From assembly GCA_036986275.1 (NCBI GenBank), contig BTRG01000050.1:1-18094 (forward strand): a DNA stretch of 18,094 nt, given 5' to 3'. This document shows, piece by piece, positions 8,817-16,414 of this stretch; positions within the stretch are counted from its first letter, which is position 1, and each line of letters starts with the position of its first letter. The DNA comes from BTRG01 sp036986275 (GTDB taxonomy: Bacteria > Pseudomonadota > Gammaproteobacteria > Acidiferrobacterales > SZUA-150). Under the pieces are notes generated by a model. That model was not told the origin of the DNA. It did no database searches and worked only from the letters and a program-made list of their open reading frames with translations. The position numbers were made by a program, and so were the translations under genes.

Positions 8817-8841
8817 TATCCTGATTGTTATCCTGACCTGA
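8817..8841 (-). repeat. Direct repeats in the leader of the exopolysaccharide cluster
   Basis: On the minus strand the 8-mer TCAGGATA occurs twice with a 12-base period (8829-8836 and 8817-8824). A third, partial copy TCAGG directly precedes them (8837-8841). The repeats lie in the 198-bp gap between the serS stop and the BcsB-like start, where a promoter for the cluster would be expected. Same-face spacing of just over one helical turn suits a regulator operator. The rest of the gap shows only a weak -10-like TATAAG (8755-8750) without a good -35, and no clear terminator for serS. A regulatory role is inference. Confidence 0.3.
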
Positions 8842-8865
8842 AATTATGTACTGCAAATCAAATAA

Positions 8866-10140
8866 TTATGCGATATGAGTCACACCGCCCATATAAGGTT
8901 GCAAGACCCCGGGCACCGCAATGCGCCCCTGCTCATCCTGGTAATTCTCCATCACGGCCACCAGCGCCCGGCCCACTGCCAGCCCTGAGCCATTGACGGT
9001 ATGCACAGGCTCGGGTTTACCGGTATCCGGGTTACGCCAACGTGCCTTCATGCGCCGCGCCTGAAAGGCCTCAAAATTACTGCAAGAGGAGATTTCACGA
9101 TAGGCCTGTTGGCCCGGCAGCCAGACTTCCAGGTCATAGGTCTTGGCGGCAGAGAAGCCGACATCCCCGGCACACAGGGCGACAGTACGATATGGCAGAT
9201 CGAGTCTTTGCAGGATCGTTTCCGCATGTTGGGTCAGCGATTCCAGAGTTTCGTAGGAATCCTGGGGCTGTACAATCTGCACCAACTCCACTTTCTCAAA
9301 CTGGTGTTGCCGTATCATACCGCGCGTGTCCTTGCCATAAGAACCGGCCTCACTCCGGAAACACGGCGTATGGGCCGCAAGCTTGAGCGGCAGGGTGTCT
9401 GCATTGACAATCTCATCACGCACAATATTTGTCAGCGGAACTTCCGCGGTTGGGATCAGATAAAAAGGCGGATCGGTTTCAAGCCTGAAAAGATCTGCCG
9501 CAAATTTGGGCAACTGCCCTGTGCCGCGCAAACTGTCCGCATTCACAATATACGGCACATAGGTCTCGGTATATCCATGTTCCTGCGTGTGCACGTCCAG
9601 CATAAACTGCACCAGGGCCCTGTGCATGCGCGCCAGCGGACCCGACATCTGCATAAAACGTGAGCCCGTCAGTTTTACAGCCACCTCAAAATCCAGCATC
9701 CCCAACTGCTCGCCCAAATCGACATGATCCTTGATGGCAAACCCGAAGTCTTTTGGTGTGCCCCACTTTCGTAGCTCCACATTATCGTCTTCATTTTTCC
9801 CATCAGGCACGCTTTCATGTAAAAGGTTGGGCACACCCATTAATAAGGCTTCCAGACCTTGCTGGAGGTGCGTTAATTCTTGTTCGGCATTTTTCAACTC
9901 ATCACCCAATGAGGTGACTTCATCCAGCAACAGCTGGAACTCTTCGCCCCTGGCCTTGGCCTGACCAATCGCCTTGGACTTGCTATTGCGTGTATTCTGC
10001 AATTCCTGGGTACGGACTTGTAAGGCCTTGCGACGCTCTTCCAGTTCCTGCAAGACCTCCACGTCCAACTGAAAACCGCGACGCGCTAATGCCCTGGCAA
10101 CATCATCAATATTTGCCCGTATTATTTTTATATCTAACAT
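8866..10140 (-). CDS. serS: Seryl-tRNA synthetase
   Basis: This enzyme charges tRNA-Ser (and selenocysteine tRNA where present) with serine in the cytoplasm. The 424-residue length is normal. The N terminus MLDIKIIRAN is typical. Residues about 28-100 form the antiparallel coiled-coil arm that reads the tRNA long variable arm. The class II core follows, with the serine-pocket TAE (231-233), motif 2 FRSEAGSYGKDTRGMIRQHQ (261-280) and motif 3 containing GLAVGRALVAVMENYQ (386-401). It is the last gene of the ftsK-to-serS block and follows the DUF190 gene by 27 bases. A short AT-rich palindrome (10149-10162) lies in that gap. No strong ribosome site precedes the ATG; AGAAGG is almost adjacent to it. 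All key motifs are intact, so it is presumably the functional copy. Confidence 0.98.
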   Translation of the reverse strand: MLDIKIIRANIDDVARALARRGFQLDVEVLQELEERRKALQVRTQELQNTRNSKSKAIGQAKARGEEFQLLLDEVTSLGDELKNAEQELTHLQQGLEALLMGVPNLLHESVPDGKNEDDNVELRKWGTPKDFGFAIKDHVDLGEQLGMLDFEVAVKLTGSRFMQMSGPLARMHRALVQFMLDVHTQEHGYTETYVPYIVNADSLRGTGQLPKFAADLFRLETDPPFYLIPTAEVPLTNIVRDEIVNADTLPLKLAAHTPCFRSEAGSYGKDTRGMIRQHQFEKVELVQIVQPQDSYETLESLTQHAETILQRLDLPYRTVALCAGDVGFSAAKTYDLEVWLPGQQAYREISSCSNFEAFQARRMKARWRNPDTGKPEPVHTVNGSGLAVGRALVAVMENYQDEQGRIAVPGVLQPYMGGVTHIA

Positions 10141-10167
10141 GCCTTCTACTAAAACTTTTTAGAACTC

Positions 10168-10473
10168 TTATTGATTGATCTGTGCCTGCCACATCACCAT
10201 GTGACCCGGTTTAATGTCTTCTTCCAGGTGCACCAGGATGGCTTTTATCTTGTCGGGCGTATCAAAAAACTCGACAACCACTGGCAGGTTAAGCGAGAGG
10301 TCAAGAAGGTTAACCCCGTGCATAACACCGGAGTCACCGTAGCCGGAGATACCCCGAAATACCGTCACGCCTCGTACCTTTTCCCAATCGTGCAAACGTT
10401 TCATGAGACCACTGAGCTGCTGCTCGCCTTCCGTAATATAAATACGCACCACCGTCACTTCAGAAGTCATCAT
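10168..10473 (-). CDS. DUF190 family PII-like protein
   Basis: This small cytoplasmic protein of 101 residues belongs to DUF190 (PF02641), whose members have a PII-like ferredoxin fold. The signature GVTVFRGISGYGDSG is clear, preceded by the first strand VTVVRIYI and followed by LPVVVEFFD. Its function is not established; genes of this family often sit beside crcB, as here, so a role in fluoride or ion homeostasis is suspected. The start is one of two adjacent ATGs (10473, 10470): the first forms an ATGA overlap with the crcB stop and the second has better spacing to GGGGAGG just upstream. A frame extension to 10518 has no support. Translational coupling to crcB is very likely. Confidence 0.9.
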   Translation of the reverse strand: MMTSEVTVVRIYITEGEQQLSGLMKRLHDWEKVRGVTVFRGISGYGDSGVMHGVNLLDLSLNLPVVVEFFDTPDKIKAILVHLEEDIKPGHMVMWQAQINQ

Positions 10474-10844
10474 GTTTGCCTCCCCAGCAATACACCCAGC
10501 CATGCCGCACTCACGCACACGATGACACTGACCACGATATTCGATATGGCCCTGACATACGCACCTTCTTCCATCAGGTTAACGGTCTCGATTGAAAAAG
10601 TGGAAAAAGTCGTAAATGCACCCAATACACCTACCAGCAAACCTGCACGCCAATGACTACCAACACCCAGGCGTTCGGTAAACAAAACAAATAAATACCC
10701 CATCAGCAATGAACCTATTACATTTACTGTTAGTGTTCCATACGGGAACCCGCGGCCCAGGGCTGTGTGCACGGTCACAGAGGTCCAGTAACGCATGACG
10801 GCGCCTATGGCCCCGCCCACGGCTATTGCCAATACCTGGCTCAT
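10470..10844 (-). CDS. crcB: Fluoride channel/exporter CrcB (Fluc)
   Basis: CrcB is a small inner-membrane channel that lets fluoride leave the cell, acting as a dual-topology homodimer. The 124 residues contain four hydrophobic helices. They show the family signatures GGAIGAVMRYW (10-20), the conserved Asn in TLTVNVIGS (N41), and LGAFTTFSTFS (74-84), which carries the phenylalanines lining the pore and the helix break that binds central sodium. The ATG overlaps the rarA stop as ATGA (10844-10841) and its own stop overlaps the DUF190 start, so expression is coupled to the housekeeping operon. I see no fluoride riboswitch, and there is no room for one at these junctions. Fluoride-dependent control would have to act elsewhere, if it exists. 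Confidence 0.95.
   Translation of the reverse strand: MSQVLAIAVGGAIGAVMRYWTSVTVHTALGRGFPYGTLTVNVIGSLLMGYLFVLFTERLGVGSHWRAGLLVGVLGAFTTFSTFSIETVNLMEEGAYVRAISNIVVSVIVCVSAAWLGVLLGRQT
10474..10488 (-). promoter_or_regulatory. Strong ribosome binding site inside crcB for the DUF190 gene
   Basis: The minus strand reads GGGGAGGCAAAC directly before ATGATG. The purine core lies 5 bases from the first ATG and 8 from the second. It is embedded in the last crcB codons and decides the short start of the DUF190 gene. Confidence 0.65.
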
Positions 10845-12202
10845 GTTGCGGATTCCCGGGCCGGTTTGCCGCTGACCTGGTGATGCGCTTCTTTATCTTT
10901 TGCCCTTAGCTGCGCTAGCCGTGCCGCGATCTTTTGTTCCAGTCCCCTGTCAACGGGATAGTAATATCTTCTGCGTCCCATGGCCTCCGGAAAATAATTT
11001 TCACCGGCGACATAGCCATCATCTTCATCATGGGCATAACGATAGTCTTTACCGTAGTCCAACTCTTTCATCAGCCGAGTGGGCGCATTGCGTAATTGCA
11101 AAGGCACTTCCAGCGAACCCTGCTCCTTTGCATCCTTCATGGCCGCCTTGAAGGCGGTGTAGACCGCATTGCTCTTGGGAACACTGGCGAGATACACAAG
11201 TGCCTGGGCGATGGCCAATTCCCCCTCGGGACTCCCCAGCCGTTCCTGGGTATCCCAGGCATTCAAGGCAAGGGCCAGGGCACGCGGATCGGCATTGCCC
11301 ACATCTTCACTGGCCATGCGCACGACTCGGCGTGCGATATACAAAGGATCACAACCACCATCCAGCATGCGGGCATACCAGTACAAGGTGGCGTCGGGAT
11401 CTGAACCGCGCATGGACTTATGCAATGCTGAGATTTGATCGTAGAAGGCCTCTCCGCCCTTATCAAAACGCCGCACACCATTGGCCGCCACTTCCCGCAT
11501 TAACTCAAGTGTAATCATGCCATCGGTGAGATCGGCGGCGATCTCCAGCAGACTCAAGGCCCTGCGGGCATCGCCATCGGCGGCGTCTATCAGCAGCTCG
11601 CGGGCCGCGTCCTCTAAATGCAATCCCTTGCCACCCAGCCCGTGCTCCGAATCGGCGAGGCCTCTTTCTATGACAGAGGCGATATCCCCTCTTTCCAGGG
11701 CCTTTAAAACATATACACGGGCACGCGATAGCAAGGCGTTGTTTAGTTCAAAGGATGGATTTTCCGTTGTTGCACCGACAAGAATTAACGTACCGTCTTC
11801 GACAAAGGGCAAAAATCCATCCTGCTGGGCCTTGTTAAAACGATGGATCTCGTCAACAAACAGCAAGGTCTTGCGCCCACCTGCCTTGGCCTGTTGCGCC
11901 TGCGCCACCACTGCACGTATATCCTTGACCCCGGCAAAAACGGCAGACAGGGACATGAACAAGGCGCCGGTCTGCCGCGCCAACAGACGCGCCAATGTGG
12001 TCTTGCCAGTGCCCGGTGGCCCCCAAAAAATCATGGAATGCAGATCGCCCTGCTCTATGGCGCGCCGCAAGGGCTTGTCCTCAGCCAGCAGGTGGACCTG
12101 TCCGGCAACATCATCCAGCGTCCGCGGGCGCATGCGGTCCGCCAGCGGGGCATGACGATGGCTATCCATGTCCTCAAACAAGTCCTGGGCCTGGTGATCC
12201 AT
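10841..12202 (-). CDS. rarA: Replication-associated recombination protein A (AAA+ ATPase)
   Basis: RarA (MgsA) is an AAA+ ATPase related to clamp loaders that acts at stalled replication forks and binds single-stranded DNA-binding protein. The 453 residues show an N-terminal RPRTLDDVAGQ box, Walker A GPPGTGKTT (61-69), Walker B LLFVDEIHRFN (113-123), sensor 1 GATTENPS (143-150) and the family C-terminal part ending with a Y-rich FPEAMGRRRYYYP stretch. The length is typical (about 440-450). The ATG at 12202 shares one base with the lolA stop (TGATG), and its own stop overlaps crcB. The order lolA-rarA-serS is the conserved gammaproteobacterial one, here interrupted by crcB and DUF190. All ATPase motifs are intact. 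Confidence 0.97.
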   Translation of the reverse strand: MDHQAQDLFEDMDSHRHAPLADRMRPRTLDDVAGQVHLLAEDKPLRRAIEQGDLHSMIFWGPPGTGKTTLARLLARQTGALFMSLSAVFAGVKDIRAVVAQAQQAKAGGRKTLLFVDEIHRFNKAQQDGFLPFVEDGTLILVGATTENPSFELNNALLSRARVYVLKALERGDIASVIERGLADSEHGLGGKGLHLEDAARELLIDAADGDARRALSLLEIAADLTDGMITLELMREVAANGVRRFDKGGEAFYDQISALHKSMRGSDPDATLYWYARMLDGGCDPLYIARRVVRMASEDVGNADPRALALALNAWDTQERLGSPEGELAIAQALVYLASVPKSNAVYTAFKAAMKDAKEQGSLEVPLQLRNAPTRLMKELDYGKDYRYAHDEDDGYVAGENYFPEAMGRRRYYYPVDRGLEQKIAARLAQLRAKDKEAHHQVSGKPARESAT

Positions 12203-12840
12203 CAGCGTACATCCCCAACGATATCGACATTATCAGGGGGTGTGAAATGGAAAACAGATTTGCGTATGCGTCTGTTCTCGGCAACATCCAGCAAGGTAAT
12301 GCGTGTCAGCTGATCGAAGTTATCAATCAACTCCATGGTGTCTAACCGGCCTTGTCTAAAGCCCAAACGAATACGCCTGTAACCACTGTCGCCCGTGCGT
12401 GGCAACAAGGCCAGCCAATCCAGACCCTTATGGCTAGGCTGCGGCTCAATCTTGAAGCGTTTCAGTACACCACCCTTGCCAGACAACAACATGGCCGGCG
12501 TGCCTTGCAAGGCCTCTTCAGAAGCCCGTACCGTGACTTGCTGCAGACCTATGTCATAGACCCACAGTTTTTTGCCATCGGCAACAATCTGTTGCGCATA
12601 AGGAGATTCGTAATCCCAACGAAATAATCCCGGTCTTTGTATCCATAAACGCCCCGAGGCCTGCTGTACGGCCTGACCGCTATCATCAAGCACCACTTGT
12701 TTGAAGCTGGCCTGATAGGTAGATACCTTGTTAAAGAAACGCTCCAGACTTTGCTCAGGCGTGGCCGCCAACACGGGGGAAATCGCCAACACCGTTGCCA
12801 GGAGCAGCCCCGCCAGCATTTGATAGCATTGCCTGATCAT
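12202..12840 (-). CDS. lolA: Outer-membrane lipoprotein carrier protein LolA
   Basis: LolA is the periplasmic chaperone that takes lipoproteins from the LolCDE transporter and hands them to LolB at the outer membrane. The 212-residue precursor begins with a signal peptide (hydrophobic core LAGLLLATVLAI, likely cut after VLA near residue 25). The mature part follows the LolA pattern: SLERFFNKVSTYQASFKQ, then SGRLWIQRPGLFRWDYESPY and later LWVYDIGLQQV, and ends with a FHFTPPDNVDIVGD strand. This is a half-barrel with a hydrophobic cavity. The start follows the ftsK stop by 2 bases and is served by an AGGGG site about 7 bases upstream inside the end of ftsK. The length and the Trp/Tyr positions are normal. 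Confidence 0.96.
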   Translation of the reverse strand: MIRQCYQMLAGLLLATVLAISPVLAATPEQSLERFFNKVSTYQASFKQVVLDDSGQAVQQASGRLWIQRPGLFRWDYESPYAQQIVADGKKLWVYDIGLQQVTVRASEEALQGTPAMLLSGKGGVLKRFKIEPQPSHKGLDWLALLPRTGDSGYRRIRLGFRQGRLDTMELIDNFDQLTRITLLDVAENRRIRKSVFHFTPPDNVDIVGDVR

Positions 12841-12842
12841 AA

Positions 12843-15140
12843 CTAACCCCTGCCCGGTGGTGGCGGCGCCAATACTTCACGGCTGCCATTGGCTTGCAGC
12901 GGGCCGACCACACCAGATTTTTCCATTTGCTCCACCAGACGGGCGGCACGGTTATAGCCTATGCGCAGTCTTCTTTGCACACCGGAAATAGAGGCACGCC
13001 GGGTCTCGGTAACGATAGCCAGGGCTTCATCGTACAACGGATCATTCTCATCATCGCCATCCATAGCGCCCGTGATCGCGGAGCCGGAATAACTATTCCC
13101 AGACAGGATTTCTTCGTTATAAATCGGAGTACCGCTTTTCTTAAGCGCCTCTACAACATTAAACACTTCATGATCATCGACAAAACCGCCATGCACACGT
13201 AGCGGCACACCATGCCCCGGCCGCAGAAATAACATATCGCCATGACCTAACAACTGTTCTGCGCCCATTTGATCCAGTACCGTACGTGAGTCGGCACGCG
13301 ATGACATCTGAAAGGCTACACGTGTCGGGATATTGGCCTTGATCAGACCGGTAATGACATCCACGGAAGGGCGTTGTGTGGCGACAATCAGGTGCAGGCC
13401 GGCAGCTCTGGCCTTTTGCGCCAGACGTGTGATGAGCTGCTCGACTTTCTTGCCCACCACCATCATCAGGTCCGCCAATTCATCTATAAGTATCACAATA
13501 AAAGGTAGTGTCTTGAGCGTGGGCACGTCTTCATCATCGATCGGTGTATACAGAGGGTCTTTAATCGGTCTGCCTTTCTCTTCGGCCTCTTTTACCTTAC
13601 GGTTATAACCGCCGATATTGCGCACACCCAGCGCCGCCATCAGGTGATAACGCCGCTCCATCTCGACGATACACCAGCGCAGGGCGTTGGCCGCCTGTTT
13701 CATGTCGGTGACCACGGGCGCCAGCAAATGCGGAATGCCTTCATACATGGCCAGTTCCAGCATCTTGGGATCGATCATGATCAGGCGTACCTGCTCCGGA
13801 CTGGCCTTGTAAACCATGCTCAGGATCAAGCTGTTCACAGACACCGATTTACCGGAACCGGTGGTACCGGCAATCAACAGGTGCGGCATCTTGGCCAGGT
13901 CTTCGACCACAGGCTGGCCACTGATATCCTTACCCAGGGCCAGTGCCAGTGGCGATTGCACCTGCTCATATTGTTCTGAGGCCAGCACTTCGCGCAGCCG
14001 CACTATCTCACGGGTTTCATTGGGCACTTCCAGGCCCATAGCCGTCTTACCGGGGATATTCTCGACCACGCGCAAACTGACGACGGACAGGGAGCGCGCC
14101 AGGTCACGAGCAAGGTTGGTGATCTGGGCCGCCTTCACACCCGCGGCCGGCTCAATCTCAAAACGGGTGATCACGGGCCCCGGGTGCACAGCCACCACCT
14201 GCACCTCGATATTGAAATCCAGCAGTTTTTTCTCCACCAGGCGCGACATGGTCTCTAGCGATTGACGCGAGAAAGACGGTTTGACGTTGACCGCGGCATC
14301 CTCCAGCAATGACAGCGATGGCAGCTCGCCACTGGAGGGCACTTCAAACAAGGAAACCTGTTTTTCGCGCTCGGCACGGTCGCTGGTCTGGACCTTGGTG
14401 ATGACAGGTTCTATGCGCGGCGCCGGGCGCGTGAAGAGCTTCTCTTTCTCCACCGCGACGGTCTCCCGTCGCTGACGACGGGCCCGCAGGCCGATGATGT
14501 GATCGCGAACGTAGGCTGTGAACTGTAACCCATACTGATAGGCCTCCACCCCGGCCCAACCCAGCAGATCCATGACCTTGAGCCAGGAAAGCCCGGTAAA
14601 CAGCGTCACACCGGACAGAAACAGCGCCAGCAGAAAGATCGTCGCACCGATAAAACTAAAGGCCGCGACCAGCCCACCCCCAACCAGATCGCCGACGACA
14701 CCGCCACTGCTAAATGGCAGGCTCTGACTGGCGGCGGAAAAATGTAGGGTCGCCAGGCCACAGCCTCCGGCCACAGCCAGCAAAACACCCGCCGCCGGCA
14801 CCAGGCGATGCCAGACATCGGGGTGATGTTCATCCTTGCGGTGCAGAAACACGTTCAGGCCGCCGTAGGCGACCATAATGGGGATTAAATAGGCTAAATA
14901 GCCAAACAGATTTAGCAGCACATCGGCCAGCCAGGCACCGAAAGGCCCGCCGAAATTACTGATTACAGCGCTGGGCCCCCGGTGGGACCAGGCCGGGTCC
15001 TGGGTATCGTAACTAATCAACGAAATCAGGATATACAGGGCGATGGCACCTAAGAGATAGAGGGCAGCCTCGCGCAATAATGCCAATAACCGTGGGGCTA
15101 GCGCTGAGCCGGGGTCTTTTTTCCAGGTCGCCTGGGCCAC
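12843..15140 (-). CDS. ftsK: DNA translocase FtsK
   Basis: FtsK is a division-linked membrane protein that pumps chromosome ends toward the septum and activates XerCD recombination at dif. The N-terminal part (about 20-210) holds four to five membrane helices for septal anchoring. A short linker (about 215-300) follows, far shorter than the E. coli linker, so the total is 765 residues, as in Pseudomonas-type FtsK. The motor has Walker A AGTTGSGKS (424-432) and Walker B IVILIDELAD (548-557). The C-terminal winged-helix gamma domain, which reads KOPS polarity sites, starts near YDEALAIVTETRRASISG and contains RLRIGYNRAARLVEQME. The start is a GTG preceded by TAAGGA at 5 bases. It heads the operon with lolA 2 bases downstream; any promoter must lie in the 80-base gap or within ald. 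Confidence 0.97.
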   Translation of the reverse strand: MAQATWKKDPGSALAPRLLALLREAALYLLGAIALYILISLISYDTQDPAWSHRGPSAVISNFGGPFGAWLADVLLNLFGYLAYLIPIMVAYGGLNVFLHRKDEHHPDVWHRLVPAAGVLLAVAGGCGLATLHFSAASQSLPFSSGGVVGDLVGGGLVAAFSFIGATIFLLALFLSGVTLFTGLSWLKVMDLLGWAGVEAYQYGLQFTAYVRDHIIGLRARRQRRETVAVEKEKLFTRPAPRIEPVITKVQTSDRAEREKQVSLFEVPSSGELPSLSLLEDAAVNVKPSFSRQSLETMSRLVEKKLLDFNIEVQVVAVHPGPVITRFEIEPAAGVKAAQITNLARDLARSLSVVSLRVVENIPGKTAMGLEVPNETREIVRLREVLASEQYEQVQSPLALALGKDISGQPVVEDLAKMPHLLIAGTTGSGKSVSVNSLILSMVYKASPEQVRLIMIDPKMLELAMYEGIPHLLAPVVTDMKQAANALRWCIVEMERRYHLMAALGVRNIGGYNRKVKEAEEKGRPIKDPLYTPIDDEDVPTLKTLPFIVILIDELADLMMVVGKKVEQLITRLAQKARAAGLHLIVATQRPSVDVITGLIKANIPTRVAFQMSSRADSRTVLDQMGAEQLLGHGDMLFLRPGHGVPLRVHGGFVDDHEVFNVVEALKKSGTPIYNEEILSGNSYSGSAITGAMDGDDENDPLYDEALAIVTETRRASISGVQRRLRIGYNRAARLVEQMEKSGVVGPLQANGSREVLAPPPPGRG

Positions 15141-15220
15141 TCGAATCCTTACTTATTGATAACAATATATATTCGGCGATTGTCGCCTTTTATCCGGCCC
15201 AAGCCAAGGGTTTGCACGGC

Positions 15221-16288
15221 TTACCGACCCAAGGACTCCGCCACCGCTGGATGGACGATTTCGCCGCGGCGAATATTGATACCCGATTGCAGAACAGGGT
15301 CCAGCAGCCCGTCCTGCTGGGCGAGGCGCGCCACATAGGGCGTGATCGCGGAAGCCAACGCCTGCGAAGCCGTGCGCGGCACCGCACCGGGCATATTGGT
15401 GACCCCAAAGTGGACCACGCCCTCGTACATAAACGTCGGTTGGGTGTAATCCGTCGGCCGCGTGGTGGCAATGCAGCCGCCCTGATCCACTGAAATATCG
15501 ACGATGACGCTGCCCGGCCGCATCTGGCGAACCGTCTCGGCACTGATGAGATGCGGCGCCCTGGCGCCGGCTATCAACACCGCCCCGATCAACAAATCGG
15601 CCGTTAGCACCTCTTCGTGCCGCAGGGCCTCATAGGAGGGCAAGGCCGTCACATTGGCGCCCAATTGATGCATGCGTGACAAGTTCGCACGATGTACGCC
15701 AAAGACAGTGACCTGGGCCCCCAAGGCCGCCGCCACAGCCGCTGCATTGCCCCCTGCCGTGCCACAGCCCAGCACAACCACCTTACCGCGCTCGGCGGCG
15801 GGCAGTCCTCCGAGTAACACGCCGCGCCCACCTTGCGGCTGATGCAACAAGGTCGTACCGATTTGCGTGGCCAATCGACCGGCGATGTCGCTCATGGGCG
15901 CCAATAGGGGCAGGCGGCCCTTTTCCGTGACTGTTTCGAAGCCCAGGGCAGTCAGGCCTTTTTGCTTCAATGCCTGGGCAAGTTCGGGATTCGCCGCCAG
16001 ATGAAGAAATGAAAACAGCAGATGATCTTCGCGCAGCAGACCGTATTCGGTCGCCACCGGCTCTTTGACCTTAACGACAAGCTGCGCCTGCCCATAGAGT
16101 TCGCCGGCATCGGCGACGATGCGAACCCCTGCTGCCTGATATTCGCTGTCCGGGTAGCCGCTGGCCACACCGGCGCCGGCCTGTATATAGACTTCATGAC
16201 CGGCCTGAACCAATTCACCCATCGCCGAGGGAATCAAGGCCACACGCCCTTCCAGTGGCTTGACCTCCTTAGGGATACCTATGCGCAT
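15221..16288 (-). CDS. ald: Alanine dehydrogenase
   Basis: Ald converts L-alanine to pyruvate and ammonia with NAD+, or the reverse. Counted from the ATG at 16288 (355 residues), the substrate residues R15, K75 (in KVKEP) and H96 (in FLHLA) and the catalytic D268 (in SVDQGG) stand where the family has them. The NAD-binding Rossmann loop is GCGTAGGNAA (174-183), slightly different from the usual GxGVVG. The start MRIGIPKEV is canonical and has AAGGA 7 bases upstream; an ATG at 16327 would add 13 unusual residues. The protein is somewhat shorter than most relatives (about 370) without loss of a known motif. The gene is divergent from trxB and shares a 126-base gap with it. The ribosome site lies inside a predicted hairpin, described separately. 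Confidence 0.95.
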   Translation of the reverse strand: MRIGIPKEVKPLEGRVALIPSAMGELVQAGHEVYIQAGAGVASGYPDSEYQAAGVRIVADAGELYGQAQLVVKVKEPVATEYGLLREDHLLFSFLHLAANPELAQALKQKGLTALGFETVTEKGRLPLLAPMSDIAGRLATQIGTTLLHQPQGGRGVLLGGLPAAERGKVVVLGCGTAGGNAAAVAAALGAQVTVFGVHRANLSRMHQLGANVTALPSYEALRHEEVLTADLLIGAVLIAGARAPHLISAETVRQMRPGSVIVDISVDQGGCIATTRPTDYTQPTFMYEGVVHFGVTNMPGAVPRTASQALASAITPYVARLAQQDGLLDPVLQSGINIRRGEIVHPAVAESLGR

Positions 16289-16290
16289 AC

Positions 16291-16315
16291 GCTTTCCTTT
16301 ACGCTCGCGGAAAGC
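16291..16315 (-). promoter_or_regulatory. Predicted hairpin covering the ald ribosome binding site
   Basis: In the ald transcript GCTTTCC (16315-16309) can pair perfectly with GGAAAGC (16297-16291) across an 11-base loop. The second arm contains most of the Shine-Dalgarno sequence AAGGAAAG and ends 2 bases before the ATG at 16288. Such a stem would restrict ribosome access. A flanking CGCT/AGCG match could lengthen it with bulges. The regulatory meaning is inference; the base pairing is seen directly. Confidence 0.45.
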
Positions 16316-16414
16316 ATAGCGTAACATAGCATCGGAACTGCTACTGGTGTGCTTTGTCTACTTGTCATCAATAAAGCTGGTCAAAACCTTTCTAATCACA
16401 GGAGTTTTTACACG

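Noticed and set aside
8668..8856. 63-codon N-terminal extension of the BcsB-like protein starting at a TTG
   Set aside because: It has no ribosome site, would place the signal peptide internally, and covers the region expected to hold the cluster's promoter.
9001..9663. 220-codon open frame antisense to serS
   Set aside because: The sense strand encodes a complete SerS with all class II motifs; the antisense product is not recognisable.
10149..10162. CTAAAA-CT-TTTTAG palindrome before serS
   Set aside because: It is short, purely AT-rich and lies in a 27-base operon gap; too weak to be called a terminator or operator.
11481..12155. 224-codon open frame antisense to rarA
   Set aside because: The sequence is low-complexity Ser/Arg/Ala, mirrors RarA codons, and has no ribosome site or domain.
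15175..15191. GGCGA/TCGCC hairpin followed by TTTT between ald and ftsK
   Set aside because: The T-run is on the plus strand, where no gene ends. On the minus strand, where ald is read, no U-tract follows the short 5-bp stem, so I do not call a terminator.
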